DNA from: Bacteroidota bacterium
GTDB taxonomy: Bacteria; Bacteroidota; Bacteroidia; Cytophagales; Cyclobacteriaceae
Direction of reading: 5' to 3'
DNA length: 64,000 bases
Assembly (NCBI GenBank): GCA_018267285.1
Contig: JAFDYU010000009.1
Span: 22,967 to 86,966 of the forward strand
Numbering within the stretch: the first letter of the stretch is position 1; each line of letters opens with the position of its first letter. The position numbers were made by a program, and so were the translations under genes. Of this stretch, positions 36,110 through 45,495 are shown piece by piece. The notes under the pieces were generated by a model. It saw nothing but the letters and a program-made list of their open reading frames with translations. It was not told the DNA's origin and searched no databases.

Positions 36110-37234
36110 TTATTGAAATTCGGTTCCTGCCGAACGACCGAGGTTAGTCATTGCACAACGGAAACCTATGTAAGCACGAGTAGAATCTTTATATTCATAA
36201 GTACGTGTACCTGTTTCAAGGTAATAAGAAATATCTTTCCATGAGCCTCCACGTATTACTTTTCTTGCATTGTATTTCTCTTTGGAGTTGCCTTGCTTAT
36301 CATAAGCTCTGTCGTCTATGAATTGGGGGTTCAAATCCCACACAGTAGGCACAGAGGCAGGGTTAAAATCATCGAGGCACCACTCCGAAACATTTCCCGA
36401 CATATCTACTAACCCGTAGTCGTTAGGGAAGAATGATGCAACTGGAGAAGTGTAGGCATAGCCGTCATCAAAATAATTACCACGACCCGGTTTAAAATTA
36501 GCGAGCATACATCCCTTTGAATTACGGATATACGGATTACCCCAAGGGTACTTAGCCATATCGCGGCCACCACGTGCAGCGTACTCCCACTCTGCTTCGG
36601 AAGGCAGACGGAAGGCAGGCATTGGAGGTTGGCCACCATTAACTTGTCTCCATTCGTTTAAAAATGCAGTTCTCCAACGGCCAAAAAAATTGGCAGCTTC
36701 CCAGCTTACCCCAACAACAGGATATTCTTTGTAGCCGGGGTGTTGCCAGTAGTAATCAACCAGCGGGTCTCCCATGTGATGCGAGAAATCCCTCATCCAA
36801 ACGGTGGTGTCCGGATAATACCTTGCCATGAATTCTTGCTGGCTTACCTGTGGCAGTTTGGTGAGTTGGGTGCCACCCTCAGCTCCCATAAAAAAAGTGG
36901 TGAACTGCAGGTACTCATCGTTTGTTATTTCGGTCTCATCCATAAACATGGGGCCGATTGTAATTTGCTTATTAAAATTGATCTGGGTTGATGCCGGATC
37001 TTCATCGGCCTGCCCCATGTGGAAAGTGCCGGCTGGAATTGGAACCATTCCGTAGGGAATGACCATTGCCCAACCTTCTCTTCTTTCGAGTGTAGATTGG
37101 CCTACTAATTCTCCCTGGCCATCACCGCCACCTTTGTTATTGCCAATACCCAAAAGGCTGCAAGCTCCCATTGTTGCACCAACTGCAAGTAACAGTACGC
37201 CTTGTACAAACTTGTGAGAAATCATTTTCTTCAT
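36110..37234 (-). CDS. gldK: gliding motility / T9SS lipoprotein GldK
   Basis: A 374-residue lipoprotein: signal sequence with lipobox ending at Cys25 (ATMGAC), then a formylglycine-generating-enzyme-like (FGE/SUMF1) fold from about residue 60, with PIPAGTFHMGQADED, FRLPSEAEWEYAARGG, DMSGNVSEWCLDD and GFRCA. In T9SS the fold is structural: GldK and GldN form a ring under the outer membrane. It is the first gene of gldKLMN, with a candidate promoter in the 146-base gap upstream. Confidence 0.96.
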   Translation of the reverse strand: MKKMISHKFVQGVLLLAVGATMGACSLLGIGNNKGGGDGQGELVGQSTLERREGWAMVIPYGMVPIPAGTFHMGQADEDPASTQINFNKQITIGPMFMDETEITNDEYLQFTTFFMGAEGGTQLTKLPQVSQQEFMARYYPDTTVWMRDFSHHMGDPLVDYYWQHPGYKEYPVVGVSWEAANFFGRWRTAFLNEWRQVNGGQPPMPAFRLPSEAEWEYAARGGRDMAKYPWGNPYIRNSKGCMLANFKPGRGNYFDDGYAYTSPVASFFPNDYGLVDMSGNVSEWCLDDFNPASVPTVWDLNPQFIDDRAYDKQGNSKEKYNARKVIRGGSWKDISYYLETGTRTYEYKDSTRAYIGFRCAMTNLGRSAGTEFQ

Positions 37235-37248
37235 ACCATTAGCATTTG

Positions 37249-37277
37249 TAAATATACTACTCGTTATTTTAGTCCAA
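37249..37277 (-). promoter_or_regulatory. putative promoter of gldKLMN
   Basis: On the minus strand TTG (37277-37275) is followed after 18 bases by TATATTTA (37256-37249), near the -33/-7 pattern of Bacteroidota, 14 bases before the gldK ATG. Confidence 0.4.
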
Positions 37278-37379
37278 CGAACAGACTCGAAAGTTATTCT
37301 TTTTTTACTGTCTTTTTAAAATAAGAGGTTACCAAATTGTTTAAAATCTTAAAAAAAACCAAATCGTTATCTATTTATC

Positions 37380-38327
37380 TCATTTTCTATACCTGGGTGT
37401 CCTCACTATTTTCTTGCCTCCGGTAGAGATAGCCGGAAGTTCATAAATCAGCATAAACTCGTGAGACGTAGCTTGTTTGGCAGCCTGATCTTTGATTACA
37501 TAATCGAGCGAATAGCCTAACCGCATCGATTTATCCTTTAGGAATGTGTAGCCCAACAATAAACTTGCCGATTCGCCCTGGCGGAATGAAAGCCCACCCC
37601 ACATCACATCTTTAAGGTAGGCAATAGAAGTTAAGTTAAAGGAAGTCTTTACCAAATCGGATTGAACCAATGCTGCAAATTGGAATTTTAGATCAAAATT
37701 AACTTGATAAAAATACCCTCCGGTTACGTACAAGTGAGATTGAAGCGGGTTTCTGATATTCTTTCCAAAATCAAACGAGGCATGGGTTAGGTGATCTACG
37801 CTAGCCCCCACATAAAATTTTTCTTTTCGCCAAAATGCCCCAACTGCCATGTCGGGTCGTATTTGCGACTGAGCACCTCCGTTTAAAAAAGATTCGTAGT
37901 CTACTGCTTTAAAATAATTCGCATCAATGGTTTGCGAGTAGGCACCAGCCCTCAATCCGAAACTTAGCTTGCTGTTTTTTATACCGAGATGGTAAGCATA
38001 CGAAGCTTGAACTTCAAGGTTATTGTATGGGCCTAAATTATCGTGAGAAATAAATCCGCCAAAGCCGCTATTCAATTTAAAGATTGGAGTGGAGAAGGTG
38101 ATCAACTGAGTTGTGGGTGCACCACCTGTGCCATAGGTTGGTGTATAACCAAGCCACTGACTGCGGTGCAAGGCGGTAACCTTTGTTACACCTTCTGTGC
38201 CCGAGAAGCCCGGATTGTAGTAGATGGTATTAAACATGTACTGACTGAATTGCGGATCTTGCTGTGCAGAAAGATGCCATGCAAGACTGACTATCAGTGA
38301 ACACGTTAAAAAATTCTTTTTTGCCAT
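37380..38327 (-). CDS. PorP/SprF family T9SS outer-membrane protein
   Basis: I choose the ATG at 38327 (MAKKNFLTCSLIVSLAWHLS), which gives a signal peptide and 315 residues; the open frame begins 18 codons earlier. After cleavage near SAQ the chain starts QDPQFSQYMFNTIYYNPGFSGTEG, the hallmark of the PorP/SprF family, and continues as a beta-barrel. PorP-type proteins link secreted substrates such as SprB or PorE to the T9SS. The position before gldK is the classical one. A TATCTTTA box lies at 38356-38349 on the minus strand. Confidence 0.92.
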   Translation of the reverse strand: MAKKNFLTCSLIVSLAWHLSAQQDPQFSQYMFNTIYYNPGFSGTEGVTKVTALHRSQWLGYTPTYGTGGAPTTQLITFSTPIFKLNSGFGGFISHDNLGPYNNLEVQASYAYHLGIKNSKLSFGLRAGAYSQTIDANYFKAVDYESFLNGGAQSQIRPDMAVGAFWRKEKFYVGASVDHLTHASFDFGKNIRNPLQSHLYVTGGYFYQVNFDLKFQFAALVQSDLVKTSFNLTSIAYLKDVMWGGLSFRQGESASLLLGYTFLKDKSMRLGYSLDYVIKDQAAKQATSHEFMLIYELPAISTGGKKIVRTPRYRK

Positions 38328-38441
38328 CAGTTTAAAAAATACGAGGAATAAAGATAGGTGAATTCTTTCAAACAAATCCAAACCTACTATAATTAAAGCA
38401 AAATTATTCGTTTTTCGGCTAAAAAGTTAGCAGTGAATAAG

Positions 38442-39218
38442 TTATTTGCTCCCATTAACCTTTTTCACATAAAGCTCGAGTGCCCCGGCCATAGATGGCG
38501 CATTGGGGAGAGGTGCTTCTATATCAAGTATCAGCCCGTTTTCTTTAACAGCTTTTGCCGTAGTGGGGCCGAACGCAGCAAGCCTTGTGCTGTTTTGTTT
38601 AAACTCCGGGAAGTTTACAAAGAGTGAGTTTACGCCTGAAGGGCTGAAGAATGCGAGGATATCGTAATAGACATTTTTCAGATCGGAAAGGTCTGCCGCA
38701 ACAGTATGATTAATAATAGCTTCGTTGTAGGTGTAGCCGTTTTCTTTTAAGAAATCGGGAATATCGTTTTTGCGGATATCAGAGCAGGGGTATAAAAATT
38801 TCTCATTTTTATACTTCTTTAAAATCTCGAGTAAATCTTTGGTGTCTTTTAAGCCGGTAAAAATTTTGCGTTTACGAATGACGATGTACTTCTGAAGGTA
38901 GTTCGAGGTTTGATCGGAAATGCAGAAGTACTTCATCTCAGGCGGCATCTCTAATTTTAACTCTCTGCAAAGAATGAAAAAGTGATCTACTGCATTTCGG
39001 CTTGTAAAAATGATAGCGGTATGCTGTAGAATTTCAATTTTCTGCTTGCGAAATTCTTTTGCACCAACGGGCTCCACTTGAATAAATGGCCTAAAATCAA
39101 TTTTGATGTTGAATTTCTCTGCAAGCTTCAGATAAGGAGAGTTAACATCGGTAGGGGCTTCCTGTGTGACTAAGATGCTTTTTACTTTGCGCATCCTGTC
39201 AGTAGCTGTTTCAATCAT
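38442..39218 (-). CDS. hemD: uroporphyrinogen-III synthase
   Basis: A 258-residue protein of the HemD fold: KSILVTQEAPTDVNSPYLKL at the start, TAIIFTSRNAVDHFF in the first domain, and LAFFSPSGVNSLFV and LAAFGPTTAKAVKENGL in the second. It closes hydroxymethylbilane to uroporphyrinogen III for heme. An ATG eight codons inside (39194) is possible, but the longer N-terminus resembles relatives. It is 22 bases after the DUF4271 gene, a pairing common in Bacteroidota. Confidence 0.9.
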   Translation of the reverse strand: MIETATDRMRKVKSILVTQEAPTDVNSPYLKLAEKFNIKIDFRPFIQVEPVGAKEFRKQKIEILQHTAIIFTSRNAVDHFFILCRELKLEMPPEMKYFCISDQTSNYLQKYIVIRKRKIFTGLKDTKDLLEILKKYKNEKFLYPCSDIRKNDIPDFLKENGYTYNEAIINHTVAADLSDLKNVYYDILAFFSPSGVNSLFVNFPEFKQNSTRLAAFGPTTAKAVKENGLILDIEAPLPNAPSMAGALELYVKKVNGSK

Positions 39219-39240
39219 ATCAACACGTAGCGGTTCAGGC

Positions 39241-40302
39241 TTATTTCAAAAATATCTTGATCAACACGATCAATGGGATAAATTCTGTGGCGCAAAGGTA
39301 TGAAAATAAATGGAATGAACTGAACTGTGCTTTGTTCATTATTTTGGCATATAGCAATACTGCGCCAAGAACGAGAATTGCACAGCTTATTTTTAAAAAA
39401 AAATAATAGTTTACACTGACACTGAGCGAATAGCAAACGATGCTTATGCCTCCGATCAAAAAAAGCATAAACAGTTGCACTCGCACAAAATGAAAAAACT
39501 GGAATCCGGCAATATCTCTACAGGCAAACAAAACGGCCACCACTCTTGCAATCAACCATTTGGCCATGAGTAGCGCAACTATTGCCAACGCCAATAAAAT
39601 CCACAGCAGAACATACCCGCCCACCGATCCGCTTGTGGGCAGAATAAATTCGGACAGGCCCTGATCGGAAAATTTTTTTGCAATCAACAACGCGAGGGAT
39701 GTTAACAAGCCGGTGAATGAATAAAACAAAAGATTAACACTCGATACAATGCGGAGGGTAATTTGGCTTTCATCGTGATCGCGAACAGAAAATATTTTTC
39801 CAACATTCATGTAATCCAATGTCAGCTGTGGGTTGGTGCGGAGTAGTGCTGTAAAGAAAACTATCAGAATCAGGGTTGCCAGTAAAATAAAATTGTTGAA
39901 CGCATTACTTTGACGGATTGGGTTTGCAAATGGGTTCTTAGGTTTTAATTCCAACAACTTAACCGAAATATTTTTAACTCTGTTTTTCTGGTACAGACTA
40001 ACCAAAATGTTTTTCTGAAAAATCTTGTACAGACTATCTATATTAAGTGTGAACGCTTTGCCGAAAGCCACCAGATCCGAATTAATAAATACGTAAAAAA
40101 TATTTTTGCCCTGAATCTGTACCCACCCACTTCTTTTTTCAAGATTCAAACCGAAGTGTATAGTCTCTACAGGTTGCCCGTCAAATTTTTCGAATCTCCC
40201 ACCTTGAAGAACCATCATTGACTGACTGATGTCTTCGGTTACCACAAGCTCTTTAGTTTCTTGAGTAAAAGAAAAAAGGAAAGCAAAAATTAGTAGTCGC
40301 AT
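39241..40302 (-). CDS. DUF4271 family membrane protein
   Basis: A 353-residue protein with a short N-terminal signal or anchor, a periplasmic part up to about residue 140, and then five to seven transmembrane segments to the C-terminus, the layout of DUF4271 proteins. Conserved landmarks include LTLDYMNVGKIFSVRDHDES and FHFVRVQLFML. Its role is unknown; its steady linkage with hemD and T9SS genes in this phylum suggests a shared transcript rather than a known joint function. Confidence 0.8.
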   Translation of the reverse strand: MRLLIFAFLFSFTQETKELVVTEDISQSMMVLQGGRFEKFDGQPVETIHFGLNLEKRSGWVQIQGKNIFYVFINSDLVAFGKAFTLNIDSLYKIFQKNILVSLYQKNRVKNISVKLLELKPKNPFANPIRQSNAFNNFILLATLILIVFFTALLRTNPQLTLDYMNVGKIFSVRDHDESQITLRIVSSVNLLFYSFTGLLTSLALLIAKKFSDQGLSEFILPTSGSVGGYVLLWILLALAIVALLMAKWLIARVVAVLFACRDIAGFQFFHFVRVQLFMLFLIGGISIVCYSLSVSVNYYFFLKISCAILVLGAVLLYAKIMNKAQFSSFHLFSYLCATEFIPLIVLIKIFLK

Positions 40303-40312
40303 GGTTATGCCT

Positions 40313-40320
40313 CAAAATTA
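40313..40320 (-). promoter_or_regulatory. TAnnTTTG -7 box for DUF4271-hemD
   Basis: TAATTTTG on the minus strand lies 10 bases before the ATG at 40302 and matches the consensus exactly. The divergent hemW promoter is about 50 bases away in the same intergenic stretch. Confidence 0.4.
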
Positions 40321-40341
40321 TCACTAAAACTGAAAGATCGC

Positions 40342-40372
40342 TTGTCTGCTACTTCGATCATATTTTATTTTG
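40342..40372 (+). promoter_or_regulatory. putative promoter of hemW with possible leaderless start
   Basis: TTG at 40342-40344, a 21-base spacer, then TATTTTG at 40366-40372, and the hemW ATG only 4 bases after the box. The sequence TTTGTGCTATG here is repeated exactly in front of the minus-strand WG-repeat gene at 44012. Confidence 0.45.
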
Positions 40373-40376
40373 TGCT

Positions 40377-41513
40377 ATGGCCGGACTTTATCTGCATATC
40401 CCGTTTTGTAAACAGGCCTGTTATTATTGCGATTTCCACTTTTCAACCCGGGCCGATACTAAACGTGAACTGATTTCCACTATCTGCACTGAAATTGAGA
40501 TCCAAAAAAAATATCTGGAGAGTGAACCTATCCACACTATTTATTTTGGTGGAGGCACACCTTCTCTTCTATCGCAGAAAGAAATCGAAGATTTATTCAA
40601 TTCAATCCATAAAAATTTTGTGGTTGACCAAGATGCTGAAATAACTCTGGAGGCCAACCCGGACGATCTCACCCCGGAAAATTTATCGATGTTCAAAAAT
40701 GCTTCTATCAACCGATTGAGCATCGGCATTCAATCGTTCGATGAAACCGTATTAAAATTTCTTAACCGGGCACATTCTGCTGCCGAAGCCGAACGGTGTA
40801 TTTGGACTGCACGTGATTTGGGTTTTAACAACATCAGTATGGATTTGATTTTCTCCATCCCCGGACAAACTAATCCAATGCTGAAAACAAATATCGATAA
40901 AGCTGTTGCGCTTAACCCCGAACATATTTCTGCCTATTCGCTTACCATCGAAGAAAAAACTGTTTTCGGAAAATGGTTGAAAAATGGAACCTTAAAAGCT
41001 GACACTGACGAAACGGCTGCCCTGCAAATGGAAATGGTTATGGATTCGCTGTGCAAAGAAGGTTATGAACATTATGAGGTCTCCAACTTTTGCAAACCGG
41101 GGTTTCATTCCAGGCACAACAGCAGCTATTGGCAGCAGAAAAAATATTTGGGTGTTGGACCCAGTGCTCACTCGTATAATGGAATTTCGCGTCAATCTAA
41201 TATCAGCAACAACCCGCAGTACGTCAAATCCATTCAACAAGGTCAGATACCTTTTCAATTTGAACTATTAAGCCGGGCAAACAAAGTTAATGAGTATTTG
41301 CTCACCACCTTGCGTACCTCAAGCGGATGTGATCTGAGTTACCTACGGTCTGAATTTCAATTCGATCTTACGATTGAACATAAAGTTGAAATTGAAAATT
41401 ACCTCCATCAAGGGATGCTTTTGCACAAGGAAAACCACATCGTTTTAACCCCAAAGGGCAAGCTGTTCGCAGATAAAATTTCGGCCGATCTTTTTACCGA
41501 TGACCCAACATAG
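40377..41513 (+). CDS. hemW: radical SAM heme chaperone HemW
   Basis: A 378-residue radical SAM protein. MAGLYLHIPFCKQACYYCDF contains the CxxxCxxC cluster site (Cys11, Cys15, Cys18), and TIYFGGGTPSLL is the SAM-binding GGE-like motif. A HemN C-terminal domain follows (SAYSLTIEEKTVFG, SSYWQQKKYLGVGPSAHSY). It lacks the extra N-terminal part of true coproporphyrinogen oxidase HemN, which supports the HemW (heme insertion) call. It diverges from the DUF4271/hemD unit, so heme genes flank one promoter region. Confidence 0.92.
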   Translation: MAGLYLHIPFCKQACYYCDFHFSTRADTKRELISTICTEIEIQKKYLESEPIHTIYFGGGTPSLLSQKEIEDLFNSIHKNFVVDQDAEITLEANPDDLTPENLSMFKNASINRLSIGIQSFDETVLKFLNRAHSAAEAERCIWTARDLGFNNISMDLIFSIPGQTNPMLKTNIDKAVALNPEHISAYSLTIEEKTVFGKWLKNGTLKADTDETAALQMEMVMDSLCKEGYEHYEVSNFCKPGFHSRHNSSYWQQKKYLGVGPSAHSYNGISRQSNISNNPQYVKSIQQGQIPFQFELLSRANKVNEYLLTTLRTSSGCDLSYLRSEFQFDLTIEHKVEIENYLHQGMLLHKENHIVLTPKGKLFADKISADLFTDDPT

Positions 41514-41537
41514 CAAATGATTTACTAATTTTCTGCC

Positions 41538-41903
41538 ATGAGCGATGAGGAAAAGAAAGTAAGGATGCTGCTGAAATCGGTGATTTTCCATTATCACGGG
41601 CTGGACGAAATTGAAAAGCAGGATTTGGAAAGCACTTCCATACAACTTGAAGCCCAGAAAGAATTAGAGTGGGCTCTTGAATTTGTGGCCGAAGATTACA
41701 TCACAGCCTTTGACCGCGCCCGCGCATACCTAAACGACATTATTGGCGACTACCCCAAAACCAAGCGTGTGGATTTAATCAACATGGTTTGGGAAGCCAA
41801 CAATCTTAAGGGATTTATTACAGAAATGGAAGCTACTGCCATGCTAAAACTTGCCAAAGACTGGGGTGTGGAAAATGAGCTGATCTCACTTGCGCTCCAT
41901 TAA
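41538..41903 (+). CDS. conserved hypothetical protein, 121 residues
   Basis: A soluble, mainly helical acidic protein: KKVRMLLKSVIFHYHGLDEI, QKELEWALEFVAEDY, and an MVWEANNLKGFITEMEATAM helix. No catalytic motif or signal peptide. It starts 24 bases after hemW and is probably co-transcribed. I do not recognise a named family. It ends 3 bases from the convergent WG-repeat gene. Confidence 0.7.
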   Translation: MSDEEKKVRMLLKSVIFHYHGLDEIEKQDLESTSIQLEAQKELEWALEFVAEDYITAFDRARAYLNDIIGDYPKTKRVDLINMVWEANNLKGFITEMEATAMLKLAKDWGVENELISLALH

Positions 41904-41906
41904 ATT

Positions 41907-44012
41907 TCAGTGCAGTACCTCTTCTTTCCATTCTGATTTTTTCTTGAGCAGAAAAATATTTTCCCGGTCATCAAAAATAATCCGGTCAAAATCAATGGGG
42001 ATGATGTTCATCCCCCGGCTGGAAATTACTCCGCATTTTCCATCGCGGCACGCGATGAGTTTTTCGTTTCCACCAACGGTAAGCGAATCGTACCGCGGCT
42101 CGATTTGAACCCTGCCCGTTTCATCGGCCAATCCTTGAAGTTTATTTGAAATGAGTTTAAAAGTATTGGTTTGTCTGATAATTTTATCATAACGCAAGGC
42201 CAAGATCACTTTGCCGTTTTTTTCGATCAAGCCAACTTGATTATTTCTTGAAACCACCGCAACACCTGAAGTAAAATTTGCTGGACTATCGTAATTTGGG
42301 TTGATAACCACGCGATCTTCGATGTTTACAAAACCCCATTTGCTTATGAGTTTGATGGCCGCAAGGCCTTCGTGAAATTCGCCAACACTATCGTATCGGT
42401 TGGCAATTCGTAAATGCCCCACGGTGTCGATAAACCCAAACCGACCATCTTTCTTTATCCCTCGATAACCTTCGCTCTCTTGAAATACTATTTCTGTGTT
42501 CTCGGGAAAACTGGTTCGTTTACTAATCAGCCCATCGTAAGTAATTGTTTTTTCTATCCCGCTGGGGAGTGTCTCTACAAAATTTTCTTTACCAAATTTT
42601 AACGGGTAAGGAGTAAAATAAATAATGTCGCCTTTTAAGGATTTCAAAAATTGATTGCCGGGCTGTTTCTGTAAATAAAGATTTGCATTGATAACCGTTA
42701 TCGGAAATTGTTGCGGGGGCACTATCCAGTCTTCATTTTTATTGATGATACCATAACCCCCTTTGAATTTTACTGCAATCAGATCACCAACTGGTTCGGC
42801 AAGAGAATCAAAAACACAATGCACAGACTCATTGCCCTTCGAATCGACAAACCCAAAATATCCTTTGTTCTTTGCTAAATAATAATTGTTGTTGAGCAGG
42901 TGCAACTGTTCGTAAAACCGATCGGTAATAATTTTTCCTTGCGCATTTAACAATTCCCAGCCACGGCCTTTTAGAAAAGTGCTGTAAACATTAGCCTGAT
43001 ACCACAACGAATCGTAATAAAAAGGAACCAGAATTGTATTTTGAAGATTGATCACTCCGTATTTAGCGTTAAATCGTGCAAGAATAAGTTGAGGTTCAAT
43101 TTCACGGATCTGTTCATAACAAAGAGGTACTATCTCTTTAAAATTTTCGTCTACCACCCCCCATCTGTTCCCTCTTTTAATAAAAATATTTTTGCCAGAG
43201 GTAATTTTCAGCTCATCGGCAAGTAGTTTCTTTTTTGTTTCATTTTTGTCGTTAACAAAAGTCCATTCTGTAGGAAGTTGAGTTGCTATTTTCCCTTCCT
43301 TCCCAATCTTTATTGAAGCATATTTTGTTTCCAGTTTTGTTTGGCCATCGCGGCCGATCAGCCCCTGCAAATGGTCTTGGTAAACTATTGCATAGCCTTT
43401 ACGGAAAGCAGAAACGCTGTCAATTACAAAACCAGTTACGGCCTTTCCTTCTTCCGAAAACAAAGCTACTTTACCCACTTTGTTCTCAACCGCATAGCGC
43501 AGTGTGCCCAGCGGGCTGATGTTTTGGTAAACAGCGGGCAGAATAATTTTCTGGTTAAAATCTACAAGTCCATATTGGTAGCCGGCACGGGTTAAATTAA
43601 AAACTATAGCCCGAAGGCCTTGCACTTTTATACCATCGTAAATCAATGGAATTTTTATTTCGCCTTTTAAGTTGAGGCATCCGGTTTTGAAAGAGATTGA
43701 GTTGATTTTTTTTCTGACGATAACCCATTCGCCTCCTGCGTACTCCAGTTTTTCGTAGTCGGCCGGTGTGATGAATTTTTTTTCAAGATTTATGAGTCCC
43801 CACAAACCTTGTTGGCGATAGCCCGTTACTTTGCCGATCACCGAAAAATTTCCGTCCGACCATCCGAGTGCTTCAAACGCAGCCGGTAGCACCACTTGAT
43901 TGTTGTCATCTTTAAGCCCCACTTTGCCATTTTCTTCAAACGTTTTATACTGCGTGGCAACCAGCGGATGAAACAGCAAACACCCCATGATAAAAATCAG
44001 CACACATTTCAT
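41907..44012 (-). CDS. exported WG-repeat protein
   Basis: A 701-residue protein with a short signal peptide (CVLIFIMGCLLFHPLVA) and many WG beta repeats, recognisable by GLWGLINLEKKFITPADYEKL, NRWGVVDENFKEIVPL, KYGVINLQNTILVPFYYDSL and SKWGFVNIEDRVVINPNYDS. About a dozen copies cover nearly the whole chain. WG repeats build beta-solenoid or propeller-like surfaces used in binding; no catalytic domain is present. It is likely periplasmic or surface-located. The ATG is 4 bases after a TACCTTTG box. Confidence 0.88.
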   Translation of the reverse strand: MKCVLIFIMGCLLFHPLVATQYKTFEENGKVGLKDDNNQVVLPAAFEALGWSDGNFSVIGKVTGYRQQGLWGLINLEKKFITPADYEKLEYAGGEWVIVRKKINSISFKTGCLNLKGEIKIPLIYDGIKVQGLRAIVFNLTRAGYQYGLVDFNQKIILPAVYQNISPLGTLRYAVENKVGKVALFSEEGKAVTGFVIDSVSAFRKGYAIVYQDHLQGLIGRDGQTKLETKYASIKIGKEGKIATQLPTEWTFVNDKNETKKKLLADELKITSGKNIFIKRGNRWGVVDENFKEIVPLCYEQIREIEPQLILARFNAKYGVINLQNTILVPFYYDSLWYQANVYSTFLKGRGWELLNAQGKIITDRFYEQLHLLNNNYYLAKNKGYFGFVDSKGNESVHCVFDSLAEPVGDLIAVKFKGGYGIINKNEDWIVPPQQFPITVINANLYLQKQPGNQFLKSLKGDIIYFTPYPLKFGKENFVETLPSGIEKTITYDGLISKRTSFPENTEIVFQESEGYRGIKKDGRFGFIDTVGHLRIANRYDSVGEFHEGLAAIKLISKWGFVNIEDRVVINPNYDSPANFTSGVAVVSRNNQVGLIEKNGKVILALRYDKIIRQTNTFKLISNKLQGLADETGRVQIEPRYDSLTVGGNEKLIACRDGKCGVISSRGMNIIPIDFDRIIFDDRENIFLLKKKSEWKEEVLH

Positions 44013-44016
44013 AGCA

Positions 44017-44024
44017 CAAAGGTA
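44017..44024 (-). promoter_or_regulatory. TAnnTTTG -7 box, possible leaderless start of the WG-repeat gene
   Basis: On the minus strand TACCTTTG is followed by TGCT and then the ATG at 44012. With the usual distance from -7 box to transcription start, the mRNA would begin at or next to the start codon. Confidence 0.5.
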
Positions 44025-44080
44025 ATGGAGAATGGATGAGAAGGGAATTTTTCTAACCTTTGCAGGGTTAACAGAGGACT

Positions 44081-45466
44081 ATGTACATTCAGCAACTTTA
44101 TACCAACTGTCTGGCCGAAGCAGCCTACTACATTGAATCGGATGGCGAAGCTGCCGTAATCGACCCGATCCGTGAAACCGAGCCCTATCTTGAATTGGCA
44201 ACTACGCGTGGGGCAAAAATCAAATATATTTTTGAAACGCACTTTCATGCCGACTTTGTAAGTGGCCATATTGATTTGAGTAAAAAAACAGGAGCCACCA
44301 TTATTTATGGGCCGATGGCTGAAACAAAATACAAAGTACATAACGCAATAGATGGCGAATTTTTTTCTGTTGGAAAGCTGCAGATCAAAGTATTGCACAC
44401 ACCGGGCCACACCCCGGAGTCAAGTTGTTATTTGCTTTTCGATGAGCACGGTAAAGAACACTCCATCTTTACGGGCGACACACTCTTTGTGGGTGACGTG
44501 GGCCGCCCCGATTTGCTGGATGGAAAAATGAAACCCGAAGAATTGGCCAGTATGCTTTACGATTCGTTGAACCAAAAAATAAAGCCTCTTGCCGATGATG
44601 TGATCGTCTATCCTGCACACGGAGCCGGCTCGGCTTGCGGAAAAAATATTGGCAAAGAAACTTTTTCAACCGTTGGCGAACAGAAGAAGTTTAACTATGC
44701 CCTGAAGTCTCCTTCGCGCGAACATTTTGTGAAAGAAGTAACCGAAGGAATTTTGCCACCACCGCATTATTTCTTTGAAGATGCCCGCATCAATAAAGAC
44801 GGCTATTCATCGGTTGATGAAGTGGTGAAAAAAAATAACCGTGCACTACCTGTTGATGAGTTTGTAAAACTAATGAACGATGGGGCTGTTGTTTTAGACA
44901 CCCGCACCGCAGACGACTTTGAAAAAGGGTTTATCCCCTCCTCCATTAATATTGGCCTCAACGGGCAGTATGCTGTATGGGTGGGCACACTCATCGACAT
45001 TAGCCAACCGATTCTCTTAGTGACGGAACCCGGTAAAGAACATGAATCGATTTTACGGTTGGCGAGAATTGGTTACGAAAAAGTGCTTGGGCATTTGAGC
45101 GGAGGCATTTCGTCCTGGCAAAATAAAATAGATTCCGTTCATTCTATTCAGCCCGCAAAAATGAAAGAAGAATTAGCACATGGAACGGAGGTTATTGATG
45201 TGCGCAAGCCAAGTGAGTGGGCAGTTAGCCACGTTAAAGGGGCAATGTTTTTGCCGTTGGCACAAATGCCTTCAAACGTTTTACATCTTGATAAAAATAA
45301 ACCTTACATCGTTCACTGCGGTGGCGGTTATCGCTCTATGACGGCCATTTCTTTAATGAAAAGAGAAGGTTTTACAAACCTCACTAATATTTATGGTGGC
45401 TTCGGTGCTATGCAAAATGCAGGCCTGGAGATTGTGGCCGAGGAAGAAGTTATCGTTAGTCGTTAA
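44081..45466 (+). CDS. metallo-beta-lactamase fold hydrolase fused to two rhodanese domains
   Basis: A 461-residue protein. The N-terminal MBL domain (about 1-235) has THFHADFVSGH (His54, His56, Asp58, His63), HTPGHTPES, FTGDTLFVGDVGRPDL and YPAHGAG, as in ETHE1-type persulfide dioxygenases. Two rhodanese domains follow. The first (~265-360) lacks the active-site Cys (LLVTEPGKEHES in its place), and the second (~370-455) keeps it (VHCGGGYRS). It probably oxidises or relays sulfane sulfur, for example glutathione or bacillithiol persulfides. The thiol peroxidase follows 29 bases later. It is cytoplasmic. Confidence 0.88.
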   Translation: MYIQQLYTNCLAEAAYYIESDGEAAVIDPIRETEPYLELATTRGAKIKYIFETHFHADFVSGHIDLSKKTGATIIYGPMAETKYKVHNAIDGEFFSVGKLQIKVLHTPGHTPESSCYLLFDEHGKEHSIFTGDTLFVGDVGRPDLLDGKMKPEELASMLYDSLNQKIKPLADDVIVYPAHGAGSACGKNIGKETFSTVGEQKKFNYALKSPSREHFVKEVTEGILPPPHYFFEDARINKDGYSSVDEVVKKNNRALPVDEFVKLMNDGAVVLDTRTADDFEKGFIPSSINIGLNGQYAVWVGTLIDISQPILLVTEPGKEHESILRLARIGYEKVLGHLSGGISSWQNKIDSVHSIQPAKMKEELAHGTEVIDVRKPSEWAVSHVKGAMFLPLAQMPSNVLHLDKNKPYIVHCGGGYRSMTAISLMKREGFTNLTNIYGGFGAMQNAGLEIVAEEEVIVSR

Positions 45467-45495
45467 TAAAATAGTGTTTACCTTAATTTAATTAC

